DNA of 64,000 nt from Stappia sp. TSB10P1A (GCF_900185725.1 NZ_FYAU01000024.1:124001-188000), one strand, 5' to 3'. Counted from the first letter of the stretch, positions 17,535 to 26,370 are shown. The notes: generated from the letters alone by a model not told the origin. Numbers and translations are program-made.

Positions 17535-18574
17535 GCCCTGTCCTTCCTTTCGACAAGGAGGTGCCGTCTGATCGGAAACCAGGGTGCATCCCAGTATTTG
17601 GAAATCATCCCCCAGATGCCGGTGCGCGCGTAAAGCGCCACGAGAACAGTCATCACGCCGAGGACGACGAAATAGCTCGCGCCATACTCGCCGAAGAACC
17701 GGTCGGCGACGAAGTAGATGAGGGCTCCGATCAGCACGCCCTCGATCGTGCCGATCCCGCCGATCATGACGATGAAGATCGCCACGTTCGACCACATCGG
17801 ATCGAAGGCGGACGGCGGGTTGATGCGCAACTGCGCCATGAAATAAACCGCACCCGCAAAACCGCAGCCGACCGCGGCCGCGACATAGATCATGAAGCGC
17901 AGACGGCCCACGTTGATGCCCTGACTGGAGGCGGCGACCGGATTGTCGCGCATGGCGATCAGAGCAAGACCGTAGCGCGAGCTCAGGAACAGGTAGCTGC
18001 CGCCGATGGAGACGAGGATCATCAGCGCGCAAAGCACCGACATGGCGACGTTCCGCTCGAAGCCGGAATACTCGCGCATCACGGCGAGCGACATGCCGGC
18101 CCCTGCATTGACCCATCCGAGATTGGACGCCACCAGGCGGAACACTTCGGCCACGACCCAGGTCCCGATGGCAAAATAGGGTCCGTCGAGCCTGTGGAGC
18201 AGCAGATAGCAAGGAACAGCGACCAGAGCCGGCACCACCAGCGCCAAGGGGATGGCGAGGAACGGGTTTATGCCGAACGTCTGCGCCAGAACGAAGACCG
18301 CATAGCCGGTCACGCCGATGAAGGCCTGCTGTCCCACCGAGACAAGTCCTGCGTAACCGGCCAGCATGTTCCACATTTGCGCAGCCACGATGTAGCAGCA
18401 CAGTTCGAGGACCATCCGGATCGTCCCGGTTTTCGCCCACCACGGCATGGTGGAAAGGGCGACGATCACGAGAACGAAGAGGCTGAGCGCGATAACACCG
18501 GAAACAGTCTGACGGCGCACCCTGATCGCCGGCGGTGCGGCAACGGCATCGGCGGAGGTCGAGATCGAGGTCAT
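17531..18574 (-). CDS. Branched-chain-type ABC transporter permease LivM (set 2)
   Basis: A 347-residue LivM-family permease with an N-terminal cytosolic tail (about 25 residues), then multiple membrane segments, GLVSVGQQAFIGVTGYAVF, and the coupling loop LIAMRDNPVAASSQGIN. It overlaps the alcohol dehydrogenase gene by 4 bp and is 2 bp from livH. It is paralogous to the set 1 LivM but has a longer N-terminus and lacks its hydrophilic C-terminal tail. Confidence 0.9.
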   Translation of the reverse strand: MTSISTSADAVAAPPAIRVRRQTVSGVIALSLFVLVIVALSTMPWWAKTGTIRMVLELCCYIVAAQMWNMLAGYAGLVSVGQQAFIGVTGYAVFVLAQTFGINPFLAIPLALVVPALVAVPCYLLLHRLDGPYFAIGTWVVAEVFRLVASNLGWVNAGAGMSLAVMREYSGFERNVAMSVLCALMILVSIGGSYLFLSSRYGLALIAMRDNPVAASSQGINVGRLRFMIYVAAAVGCGFAGAVYFMAQLRINPPSAFDPMWSNVAIFIVMIGGIGTIEGVLIGALIYFVADRFFGEYGASYFVVLGVMTVLVALYARTGIWGMISKYWDAPWFPIRRHLLVERKDRA

Positions 18575-18576
18575 GT

Positions 18577-19434
18577 TCACGCTCTCCCAAAGAGGCCTTG
18601 CGGGCGCAGGGCAAGCACCAGCAGGAAGACGATGTGGCCGGACAGCACTCCGAAGCCGGGATCGATGCGGAACCCGACGGCCTGTGCGACACCGAGCACC
18701 ATCGAGCCGGCGAACGCGCCCCATACGGAGCCCATGCCGCCGATGATCACGGCCTCGAATGCATAGATGAGCTGCGCTCCGCCATCGGCCGGCGCGACAG
18801 TCGAACGGAGGGACTGGAAGACGGCCGCAAAGCCGAGAATGCCGACCGCGATGGCCGTGGCCATGGCGTAGACGGACTTCGGATTGACGCCAGTCATGGC
18901 GGCCGCCTCGACATCCGCGGAGGCCGCGCGCAACGCCCGGCCGAAACGCATGCGCTTGAGCATGAGGTCCAGCCCCAGGGTCAGCCCGGCGGCGACAAGA
19001 AGCACGATCACCGGCAGGAGGCCGATGTAGATTCCGCCGATCTCGATCGAACGGCTCTCCAGTCCGCCGCCGGGTAGCGAACGGCTGTTGGCCGACCAGA
19101 TCTGCAGCATCAGGTTCTGCAACGCCAGCGAAAGACCGAAGGTCGCAATCAGCGACGGCAGAGGATCCTCGCCGACAACGCGGTTGAGTACGGCGCGCTG
19201 CAGGATCCAGCCGAATGCCAGGGCCAGCGGCACCAGCGCGGCCATGACGGCAAAGGGTCCTAATCCGAACGATGATGCCAGCGATATGCCGATCAGGGAC
19301 AGAAGGATGACCAGGTCCCCGTGGCTGACATTGACGATCCGCATCACGCCGAACATCAAGGCCATTCCGAGCGCATATTGCGCGTACATGCCGCCCAGGA
19401 GGATACCCTGGACCAATGCGTCAACCCACTGCAT
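18577..19434 (-). CDS. Branched-chain-type ABC transporter permease LivH (set 2)
   Basis: A 285-residue LivH-family permease with GILLGGMYAQYALGMALMFG, MRIVNVSHGDL and a C-terminal LALRPQGLFGRA. I chose the ATG at 19434, which has GGAGGTGG five bases upstream; a start at 19458 would lengthen the overlap with livF. The gene overlaps the livF end by 14 bp, which suggests translational coupling. Confidence 0.9.
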   Translation of the reverse strand: MQWVDALVQGILLGGMYAQYALGMALMFGVMRIVNVSHGDLVILLSLIGISLASSFGLGPFAVMAALVPLALAFGWILQRAVLNRVVGEDPLPSLIATFGLSLALQNLMLQIWSANSRSLPGGGLESRSIEIGGIYIGLLPVIVLLVAAGLTLGLDLMLKRMRFGRALRAASADVEAAAMTGVNPKSVYAMATAIAVGILGFAAVFQSLRSTVAPADGGAQLIYAFEAVIIGGMGSVWGAFAGSMVLGVAQAVGFRIDPGFGVLSGHIVFLLVLALRPQGLFGRA

Positions 19435-20149
19435 GGCCACCTCCGAAATAGGCTTCACCGATCTGTTCGCGGGTGATCTCCTCGGAGCGGCCGCTCAGCG
19501 TTACCCGGCCCTCGAGCATGCAATAGAGGCGATCCGACGCCGACTTCGCCAGACCGACGTCCTGCTCGACCAGAACGACCGAGGTGCCTTGCGCCCGGAC
19601 CTCCGGAAGCGCGGCATAGATCTCTCGAACGACCCTTGGGGCGAGGCCGAGGCTGATTTCATCGCACAGCAGAAGGCGCGGCTGACACAGCAGCGCGCGG
19701 CCGATCGAGACCATTTGCTGCTGCCCGCCGGACAGGCTCTCCACCGGGGTTCTGGCCTTTTCCTCGAGGATCGGGAAGAGCTGGTAGAGCCGCGACAACG
19801 TCCAGCAACCCTTGCGCTCGAAACGGCTTGATTGATCGATCGCGACGCGGAGGTTGTCGCTCACCGACATCCCGGTGAACAGGCGCCGCCCCTCGGGAAC
19901 GATCGCCACGCCCTTCTGCACCATCCGATCGGTGGGCGTACCGCCGACGGGCGCACCATCGAAATGGACCATGTCCGGAGCGACGGGCAACAATCCCATG
20001 ACCGCGCGAAGGAAGGTGGACTTTCCCGCTCCGTTTGCCCCGATGAGCGCCACGGCTTCGCCCTCGTGCACCTCCACATCGACATCGTAGAGCGCCTGGA
20101 AGTCGCCGTAACCGGCCACGAGACCGTGCGTTGAGAGAACTTCCGTCAT
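19421..20149 (-). CDS. ABC transporter ATP-binding protein LivF (set 2)
   Basis: A 242-residue ATPase with Walker A GANGAGKST, signature LSGGQQQMVSIGRAL and Walker B LLCDEISLGLAP. It differs from the set 1 LivF mainly in the middle helical segment. Overlaps livG by 4 bp (ATGA) and livH by 14 bp. Confidence 0.93.
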   Translation of the reverse strand: MTEVLSTHGLVAGYGDFQALYDVDVEVHEGEAVALIGANGAGKSTFLRAVMGLLPVAPDMVHFDGAPVGGTPTDRMVQKGVAIVPEGRRLFTGMSVSDNLRVAIDQSSRFERKGCWTLSRLYQLFPILEEKARTPVESLSGGQQQMVSIGRALLCQPRLLLCDEISLGLAPRVVREIYAALPEVRAQGTSVVLVEQDVGLAKSASDRLYCMLEGRVTLSGRSEEITREQIGEAYFGGGHAVG

Positions 20150-20895
20150 GCCTCGATCCCCATGTAGACACGCATGACTTCGGGATCGGCGATGACCGTC
20201 TTCGGTTCGCCTTCTGCGATCTTCTCGCCAAAATTGAGGACCAGCAGCCGGTCGGCCACCGCCATCAGCGCATGCAGGACGTGCTCGATCCAGACGATGG
20301 TGACGCCGCGGTCCCGGATGCGGGAAATCAGCGCCACGAGGTCTTTCGATTCCTCGTCGGTCAATCCGCCGGCGATCTCGTCGAGCAGCAGAAGCTGCGG
20401 CGAGGAGGCAAGCGCGCGTGCCAGTTCGAGCCGCTTGCGGTCGAGGAGCGTCAACGACCCGGCCAGCGTGTTGGCCTTTTCGAACAACTCGCAGTCACGG
20501 AGCACCTGCGCACAGAAGTCGTAACTTTCCGCCTCCGAGCGGCCGCCGCCGAAGACGGAAGCGACGAGCAGGTTCTCGAAGGTCGTCATGCCTGAATAGG
20601 GTCGCGGTATCTGATAGGTCCGCCCGATCCCCATCCGGCAGCGGCGATGTGGCGGCTCGCCCCGGAGCCTGACCTCGCCGAGCCGGATCTCGCCGCCTGA
20701 CGGCTTGAGATCGCCGCTGATCAGGTTGAAAAGCGTCGTCTTCCCCGCGCCGTTCGGGCCGAGAATGCCGAGTACCTCGCCGCGATAGACATCGAATCCG
20801 ACGTCGTGCAGCACCCGGACAGCGCCGAAACTCTTCGACACGTTCCGGGCCTGGAGAAGACATTCCCGCGGATTGTTTTCCTGCTGCCCGTACAT
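20146..20895 (-). CDS. ABC transporter ATP-binding protein LivG (set 2)
   Basis: A 249-residue ATPase with Walker A GPNGAGKTT and Walker B LLLLDEIAGGL. The signature position reads TLLDRKRLELARAL in place of LSGGQ, as in the set 1 LivG. A short hydrophilic N-terminal extension precedes the ATPase core. It starts one base after the binding-protein stop (TAACATG), so translation is coupled. Confidence 0.92.
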   Translation of the reverse strand: MYGQQENNPRECLLQARNVSKSFGAVRVLHDVGFDVYRGEVLGILGPNGAGKTTLFNLISGDLKPSGGEIRLGEVRLRGEPPHRRCRMGIGRTYQIPRPYSGMTTFENLLVASVFGGGRSEAESYDFCAQVLRDCELFEKANTLAGSLTLLDRKRLELARALASSPQLLLLDEIAGGLTDEESKDLVALISRIRDRGVTIVWIEHVLHALMAVADRLLVLNFGEKIAEGEPKTVIADPEVMRVYMGIEA

Positions 20896-20896
20896 G

Positions 20897-22186
20897 TTAC
20901 CAGGTCAGCGCCACGATCTTCTGCTCCGGCGGGAACAACTGGTTGACGGTGTTGTCGACGATCTTCAGGTCATAAGGCCATGTCTCGCCCTTGACCCACT
21001 GGCCGCCGAAGATCGGGGTCGTGCAGATGTTCTTGTGCGGCTGCCCGGAGAAGCGGATCTGCCCGACGACAGTCTGCAGATCCGTGGCGGCAAGCGCATC
21101 GCGGTTGGCTTCGCGATCGAGGGGATTGCTGGAGCGCCTGAGAACGTCGATGGCGATCTCGAGAACCGCGTGGGAGTAGCCGAGGGGCTGCGTCCATTGC
21201 CGCTTCTGTTCCGCTTCCCACTGATCGGCGATCTGCTGGCCGGACTGGGCGGTGATGGAGGACTTGAACGGAAAAGCCGGCGTCCACCAGACTTCGCTGG
21301 TCATACCGTTGCCGAGTGGTCCCATGGCCTCGACCCCGCTGGGGAACAACAGCGCCGCAGCAACGGTCACGGCCTTGGGCTTGTAGCCCTGCTGGTTGCA
21401 CTGGGTGACGAAGGTCTTCAGGTCGTCGGGATAGGTAATGCCGCCGATGATCTCGCAACCGGCCGCCTTGAACGCGGAGATCTGCGCCGAAAAATCGTTT
21501 GTCCGGGGCTGGAAATAGCCAGGTATCGTGACGTCGTATCCGGCTTCCCGCGTCGGCCTGGGCAGACCATAGTCCTCATTGCCCCAGGTCTCGCCGTCGA
21601 TGTTCTGCGGAAACAGCATACCGACCTTGCGGTTGGTATCCAGTCCGTTCCAAAGACCCACGAAAGTGTTCAACGCTTCGTCGAGACCCCAGAAGAAGTG
21701 GTAGGTCCAGTCGAATTCGCCGCCGCCGCGAGGCATGATCACCGCCTGCCAGGGAGCGCCGGCCGAGATGCAGGGCGTCTCGTAAAGTTCAGCCTGCTCC
21801 ATGGACGGCAGGATCGTGTCCGTGGTCGAGGCGGGAACGAGGATGTTCACCTCGTCGTTGAGGATCAGATTGCCGGCGATTTCCGCCGCCTTGTTCGGAT
21901 TGGACTGGCTGTCGCGCTCGAGAATTTCGATGTCGTACAGATCTCCGTTGGCTGACCGGATCTGCCCTCCGAGCGCTTCGCGGATCTTCTGCACGGTGAA
22001 GCCGTCGGTCTCGCCAAACAGCCCGAGCGGACCGGTGGCCGGCGAAATATAGCCCATCTTGATCCTGCCCGCGGTCTGTGCGCGCAGAACCGTCGGCATG
22101 GCGAGCGAACTTGCCGCCACCGACGCTCCGAGCCCCTTGAGCACGGTTCGCCGGCTGGGGCGGATGAGTTTGTTGATAAAGGCCAT
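20897..22186 (-). CDS. ABC transporter substrate-binding protein (Tat-exported, set 2)
   Basis: A 429-residue periplasmic binding protein of the Leu/Ile/Val-binding (peripla_BP_6) type. The N-terminus has a twin-arginine signal (RPSRRTVLKGLGAS) followed by a hydrophobic stretch and a probable cleavage near LRAQT. The mature start KMGYISPATGPLGLFGETDG is typical of the family members that bind aromatic or urea-like ligands. It is the first liv gene of set 2 and follows the short-chain dehydrogenase gene by 78 bp. It is paralogous to the binding protein at 23414-24691. Confidence 0.92.
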   Translation of the reverse strand: MAFINKLIRPSRRTVLKGLGASVAASSLAMPTVLRAQTAGRIKMGYISPATGPLGLFGETDGFTVQKIREALGGQIRSANGDLYDIEILERDSQSNPNKAAEIAGNLILNDEVNILVPASTTDTILPSMEQAELYETPCISAGAPWQAVIMPRGGGEFDWTYHFFWGLDEALNTFVGLWNGLDTNRKVGMLFPQNIDGETWGNEDYGLPRPTREAGYDVTIPGYFQPRTNDFSAQISAFKAAGCEIIGGITYPDDLKTFVTQCNQQGYKPKAVTVAAALLFPSGVEAMGPLGNGMTSEVWWTPAFPFKSSITAQSGQQIADQWEAEQKRQWTQPLGYSHAVLEIAIDVLRRSSNPLDREANRDALAATDLQTVVGQIRFSGQPHKNICTTPIFGGQWVKGETWPYDLKIVDNTVNQLFPPEQKIVALTW

Positions 22187-22264
22187 TTTTGGTTTCTCCT
22201 CTCCAAATCGGCCGGCGCTTGCCCTGTTACGGGCACCTCCTCAAACGCGCCGTCCTTTCGCCTG

Positions 22265-23083
22265 TCAGGTCATGCGGATCAGTGAACCGCCATCGATCAC
22301 CACCAGGGATCCGGTCATGTAGGATCCGGCTGGCGATGCCAGCAGCAGTGCCAGTCCCTTGATGTCCTCCACATCGCCGATGCGGCCGATCAGCGACTGC
22401 GCCTCGAATGCGGCGCGGTCTTCCTTGTTGCGCAGACGTCCCCCGGCAATGTTGGTGATGAAAGGCCCGGGCAGGATCGCATTGACGCGAATTCCGTAGG
22501 CACCCAGTTCCATCGCCATGTGGCGGACGAAATGGTTCACCGCCGCCTTGGCAGGCATGTAGGACGTGCCGACGATGCTCTCGTTGATCTCGCTCGCGAT
22601 CGAGGACGTGACGATGATCTTTCCCGCGCCCCGCGGCTTCATGTGGCGCACCGCGTTCTTGACGGTCGTGTAGACCGAGGTCAGGTTGATTTCGATTCCG
22701 CGGTCCCATTGCGCATCGGGAATGTTCTCGATCGCGCCATCGGGATTGCGTTCGCCGAGCGGCGTCAAGAAGCCCGGCCCCGGGTCGATACCCGCATTGG
22801 CGTAGACCGTGTCGATCCCGCCATGTTTGTCCGCCACCTTGTCGAAGGCTTCGGCCATCGCGGGGCGGTCGGCCACGTCGACCTCGATCCCCCAAACACC
22901 CCCGCCGGTCGAGGAGATCTCGTCGATGGTCCGCGCAATTCCCTCGCCGTCGACATCGAAGATGCAGACCCGCGCGCCCCCGGCGGCCATGATCTCCGCA
23001 TAGGCCCGGCCAATCCCGCTCGCCCCCCCGGTCACAATCACGGACTGGTCGCGCACATCGAACATCTGTTCCAGCCGGGACAT
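22265..23083 (-). CDS. Short-chain dehydrogenase/reductase
   Basis: A 272-residue classical SDR: cofactor motif TGGASGIG (residues 18-25), NAG at about 96-98, and catalytic Ser160/161, Tyr175 and Lys179 (YMPAK). An Asp after the second strand (Asp43) favours NAD. It carries an unusual insert around residues 100-120 between the NAG motif and the active-site helix. GGAGGGGAGG precedes the ATG. It heads the second operon of the cluster, behind a 330-bp intergenic region with a LysR-type box. Likely oxidises a hydroxyl or carbonyl group of the aromatic substrate or an intermediate. Confidence 0.9.
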   Translation of the reverse strand: MSRLEQMFDVRDQSVIVTGGASGIGRAYAEIMAAGGARVCIFDVDGEGIARTIDEISSTGGGVWGIEVDVADRPAMAEAFDKVADKHGGIDTVYANAGIDPGPGFLTPLGERNPDGAIENIPDAQWDRGIEINLTSVYTTVKNAVRHMKPRGAGKIIVTSSIASEINESIVGTSYMPAKAAVNHFVRHMAMELGAYGIRVNAILPGPFITNIAGGRLRNKEDRAAFEAQSLIGRIGDVEDIKGLALLLASPAGSYMTGSLVVIDGGSLIRMT

Positions 23084-23413
23084 GGCTTATCCTCCCCTCC
23101 CATATGCAGGCAGACAGGAAGGACGCCCGGCCGCGTCGCAGCCGGTGCTGCGGGCGCTGTGGGTTCGCCCGGATCCTCCACTTGTCAGTATGCCTTGCCC
23201 ACCTCCCCCGATAGGCAAAGAGCGTCTCCTCGCCCCATAACGAGGCCTCTACCCCGCTCAAGTCAAATGCACAAAACGCCGATTAATATAGCTATGAGTT
23301 ATGATAAGACCCCGAAAGTCTTGGAAAAATGATACAATGGCAAGGATCGCGCCAGGAATGCCGGCGCGATCTCGCGATCTTCAACAATCCTGCAAACAGG
23401 CCATACCGCCAGT
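23084..23413. other. 330-bp intergenic region upstream of the short-chain dehydrogenase
   Basis: No gene. It is AT-richer than its surroundings near 23275-23340 and contains LysR-type site 2 about 200 bp before the dehydrogenase start. It is probably a promoter region for the long operon running leftwards to the flavin reductase gene. No clear terminator for the binding-protein gene on its other side. Confidence 0.6.
23286..23302. promoter_or_regulatory. Putative LysR-type operator, site 2 (upstream of SDR/liv set 2 operon)
   Basis: ATATAGCTATGAGTTAT with T-N11-A (T at 23289, A at 23301). Its wider form TAATAT-N5-TGAGTTATGA is identical, apart from the five spacer bases, to the sequence in the lysR intergenic region at 8183-8203. 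Same orientation relative to the minus-strand catabolic genes. Confidence 0.55.
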
Positions 23414-24691
23414 TCAGGTGAGCGCTTCCATCTGTCCGCCAGTCGGGATTTCGGGCGCAGCCCCATTCTCAACGACGACGAGGTCGTAGCCGCCATCCTC
23501 CTTGATCCGCCATTGACCACCGGTCAGCGGCGTTTTGCAGACGTTCTTGGCCGCGAACTCGGGGACACCCTCGCCATTCCAGGCGACCTTTCCGACGACC
23601 GTGTCCAACTGCGTGGTCGCCAGCGCTTCGGCGACAAGGTCGCCGTCGGTCGGATCTTCCACGCGGCCCATCACGTCCGCCGCCACCTCGAACAGCGAAT
23701 GAACGAAGCCGATCGGCTGGGTCCAGGGGCGCTTGGATTGCGAGGTGAAGTCCGCCGCCAAGTCTGCAGAGCTCTGTCCGGTCAGCGAGGACCTGAACGG
23801 ATGGGACGGCGTCCACCAGACCTCGGACGAAAGGTTGTGCCCGGCGTCGCCAAGCGCTTCCACCGACTGCGGGAACAACAGCGCCTTGGCGACGGTGACT
23901 GCCTTCGGCGTGATCCCCTGCTGGCGCAACTGGTTCCAGAAGGTCGTGAAATCCGGCGGGATGAGAACGCCGGTGATGATGTCGGTCCTGGCAGACTTGA
24001 AGGCGTTGATCTGCGCCGAGAAGTCATCGGACAGGTTCTGGAAGCTGCCCGGATTGGTCAGGTCGTAGCCGCGCTCCGCCAGCCCCGGCTTCAAACCGTT
24101 CACGGGGTCGCCCCAGGCATTGCCGTCCGCATCGTTGGGAAACAGTCCACCGACTTGCCTGTTGGTATCGAGCTGGTTCCACATGGCGGTGAAGACCCGG
24201 ATCACATCTTCCATGCCCCAGAAATAATGATAGGCGTAGTCGAAGGGCTGCCAGGTCGACGGATCACGCGGATTGCCCTGCTGCCCGATGAACCAGGGCT
24301 GCCAGGGCGCCACGGTGGACACGACCGGCACGCCTTCGGATTCGCACACGCCGGCGACCGGATTTGTCGTCTCGGGCGTCGATGCGACCAGCATCATGTT
24401 CACCTTGTCGCTGAGGATGAGCTCCTTGGCGACATCGGCGGCGCGGTTCGGATTGGACTGGCTGTCCTTGACGACGACCTCGAAGTTCCCGCCGTGCGGT
24501 GAAGTAAGGAATTTGGCGATATTGTATGCGTCGCTTTCGGCGAAACCGGCCAGCGGGCCGGTCTGCGGCGAGACGTAACCGAGCTTGATCTTCCTGCCCT
24601 GCGCGATCGCCGGCGCGGAAAGACCCGAAGCAGCAAGCGTCAGCCCGGTGGCGACGGTGGTTTTCAGAAACGTCCGTCTGTCGAGCATCAT
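23414..24691 (-). CDS. ABC transporter substrate-binding protein (Tat-exported, second copy)
   Basis: A 425-residue periplasmic binding protein, paralogue of the one at 20897-22186; both share, for example, the SQSNPN motif and the SEVWWTP motif. The N-terminus carries a twin-arginine signal (DRRTFLKTT) and a probable cleavage after AIAQG. No transporter subunit is adjacent; since liv set 1 has no binding protein, this one may serve it. It lies 66 bp downstream of the serine hydrolase gene. The start may be either of two adjacent ATGs. Confidence 0.92.
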   Translation of the reverse strand: MMLDRRTFLKTTVATGLTLAASGLSAPAIAQGRKIKLGYVSPQTGPLAGFAESDAYNIAKFLTSPHGGNFEVVVKDSQSNPNRAADVAKELILSDKVNMMLVASTPETTNPVAGVCESEGVPVVSTVAPWQPWFIGQQGNPRDPSTWQPFDYAYHYFWGMEDVIRVFTAMWNQLDTNRQVGGLFPNDADGNAWGDPVNGLKPGLAERGYDLTNPGSFQNLSDDFSAQINAFKSARTDIITGVLIPPDFTTFWNQLRQQGITPKAVTVAKALLFPQSVEALGDAGHNLSSEVWWTPSHPFRSSLTGQSSADLAADFTSQSKRPWTQPIGFVHSLFEVAADVMGRVEDPTDGDLVAEALATTQLDTVVGKVAWNGEGVPEFAAKNVCKTPLTGGQWRIKEDGGYDLVVVENGAAPEIPTGGQMEALT

Positions 24692-24757
24692 GTCTCCCTC
24701 CCTTTGTATGTCGTCTTGGTGTTCATCCGCTCCCTCACCACCAGGATTCGGAGCTTT

Positions 24758-25411
24758 TTAGCGCGGCGCCGCCATGGTGACCCGGCCGCCCGCGGCGAGT
24801 TCTGTCAGGATCGATTGCAGCATCGCGATTTCCGCATCACAAACTTCATGAGCGCGCCCTGGGATCGTATCGGTCCTGAGTTGCGCGCCACCTTCTCCAA
24901 GCTCGCGTACCGCCTCGCAAAAGGCGCCGATGGGAATCCAGGGATCGGCATCCGATCCGGTCAGATAGACTGGCAATCCGGTGCGAAGCTTGTGCGGACG
25001 ATCATCCGCCGCAACGCCGACCCGGCATCCTGTGAACGCCACGAGCGCATCCGGGGCGGCATAGCCGGCAAACGCATATTCAAGCGCGAGACAGGCGCCC
25101 TGCGAAAACCCCGCCAAAACCAGTGGCAGGTCTTTCCCGTGGATCGCCCGCGCGTCTGCGATATCCTCCGCGAGGTGGTCCAAGGACGCAGCGAGCGCCG
25201 CGCGGGCGCCCACCGTCAGCGGATCAACCGCCCGGGCCGCGTACCAGACCCCGCCCTCTGCGCGCGGCAGCACGAAGGTAACGTCCGGCAGGTCGAGCCT
25301 TTCCACGATATGCGACTGCATTTCCTCGGGCGACTGGCCGCGGCCGTGAACCAGAACGCAAAGCCCCCTGGCTCGGCCGCGGGCCCGCAGGTGCAGAGCC
25401 TCTGCCCTCAT
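24758..25411 (-). CDS. Serine hydrolase of the carboxylesterase/phospholipase (MhqD-like) family
   Basis: A 217-residue alpha/beta hydrolase. The triad is Ser103 (GFSQGA), Asp156 (GSDADPWIP) and His188 (GRAHEV); oxyanion motif HGRGQ at 22-26. The family includes B. subtilis MhqD, whose gene is found with the ring-cleaving dioxygenase gene mhqO in quinone-responsive operons. Here the same pair occurs: the hydrolase ATG overlaps the dioxygenase stop by one base (TGATG). It could hydrolyse an ester or acyl-type product of the dioxygenase. Chemistry unproven. Confidence 0.85.
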   Translation of the reverse strand: MRAEALHLRARGRARGLCVLVHGRGQSPEEMQSHIVERLDLPDVTFVLPRAEGGVWYAARAVDPLTVGARAALAASLDHLAEDIADARAIHGKDLPLVLAGFSQGACLALEYAFAGYAAPDALVAFTGCRVGVAADDRPHKLRTGLPVYLTGSDADPWIPIGAFCEAVRELGEGGAQLRTDTIPGRAHEVCDAEIAMLQSILTELAAGGRVTMAAPR

Positions 25412-26370
25412 CAGGTGAACTCGGCCGCTTCCAGGCCCTGACGCAATTCGTCCTCACGGTCCTTGAACCAGGGCGGGAAGACCAGCGTCTTGCCGATCTG
25501 CCCGGGAGGTTCGTCACGCGCCCAGCCCTCCGGAGTCGTCCAGGCGAGCTCGAAGAGTGCGCCGCCTGGCGAACGGACGTAGCAGGACTTGAAGTAATTT
25601 CGGTCCTTTTGCTCGGAGATATCGGTAAAGCCGAGCCCCTCGATATGGGCGCGCAGCTTGAGTTGGTTTTCCTCGTCGCCGGTGTTGAGTGCCAGATGGT
25701 GAATCGTACCGCCGGAAAGGGTCCATGTACCTTGAGGGCTCTCGCGGTCGGTGATGACCTCCACGCGCTGGATGACACCACTTGCGTCGGGCACACGATA
25801 GACGGTGCCTTCGTCCGAATCCGCCTCCTTTTCCAGCGGCAGCGCGACGGTCATGAAGTCGTCCATGGAGGTTCGGTCGAAACAGGCGACGACCGCGCCG
25901 TAGATGCCCTTGATACCGTGGTCCGCGCTGATGCCCCGTGCCTCGTTGGCAATGGGAGTTCGGTTGTCGCCGTCGCTCTCGACCAGTTCGTGTGGGATGC
26001 CGCACGGGTGGGCAAAGATGACGCGATCCACCCCGAAACGGGTGATCTTGTCCGCCTTGACGCCCCGGCTGTTCAGCCGCTCGACCCAGAAGTCGGCCGC
26101 TCCCTTGGGGATGGCCTGCAGGATTGCGCGGGATTGGTTGGTTCCCCGACGCCCGTATACGCCCGGCTTGCGGAAGGGAAATGTGGTGATGATGGTCGAA
26201 GCGTCGCCATCGGGCGACCCGTAATAGAGGTGATAGACCGGGATCACGCCGTCGAAGAGCACCGTGCGCTTAACGGAATAGAGACCCAACGTCTTCGTAT
26301 AGAAATCGAAATCCTCTTGTGCCCCGTCCGTGGAAAGCGTCAGGTGGTGATAGCCGCTGATCTGAGCCAA
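25411..26370 (-). CDS. Ring-cleaving dioxygenase of the PcpA/LinE/MhqO (vicinal oxygen chelate) family
   Basis: A 319-residue two-module glyoxalase-fold protein. The Fe(II) ligands of PcpA (His11, His227, Glu276) have clear counterparts at His9, His225 and Glu274. PcpA and LinE cleave hydroquinones between C1 and C2, giving hydroxymuconic semialdehydes or maleylacetate analogues; MhqO is a close relative of unknown natural substrate. The start is a TTG at 26370 with GGGAGG eight bases upstream; no better start exists. It is first in its transcript, ahead of the serine hydrolase and a binding protein gene, with a large upstream region carrying a LysR-type box. Confidence 0.88.
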   Translation of the reverse strand: MAQISGYHHLTLSTDGAQEDFDFYTKTLGLYSVKRTVLFDGVIPVYHLYYGSPDGDASTIITTFPFRKPGVYGRRGTNQSRAILQAIPKGAADFWVERLNSRGVKADKITRFGVDRVIFAHPCGIPHELVESDGDNRTPIANEARGISADHGIKGIYGAVVACFDRTSMDDFMTVALPLEKEADSDEGTVYRVPDASGVIQRVEVITDRESPQGTWTLSGGTIHHLALNTGDEENQLKLRAHIEGLGFTDISEQKDRNYFKSCYVRSPGGALFELAWTTPEGWARDEPPGQIGKTLVFPPWFKDREDELRQGLEAAEFT

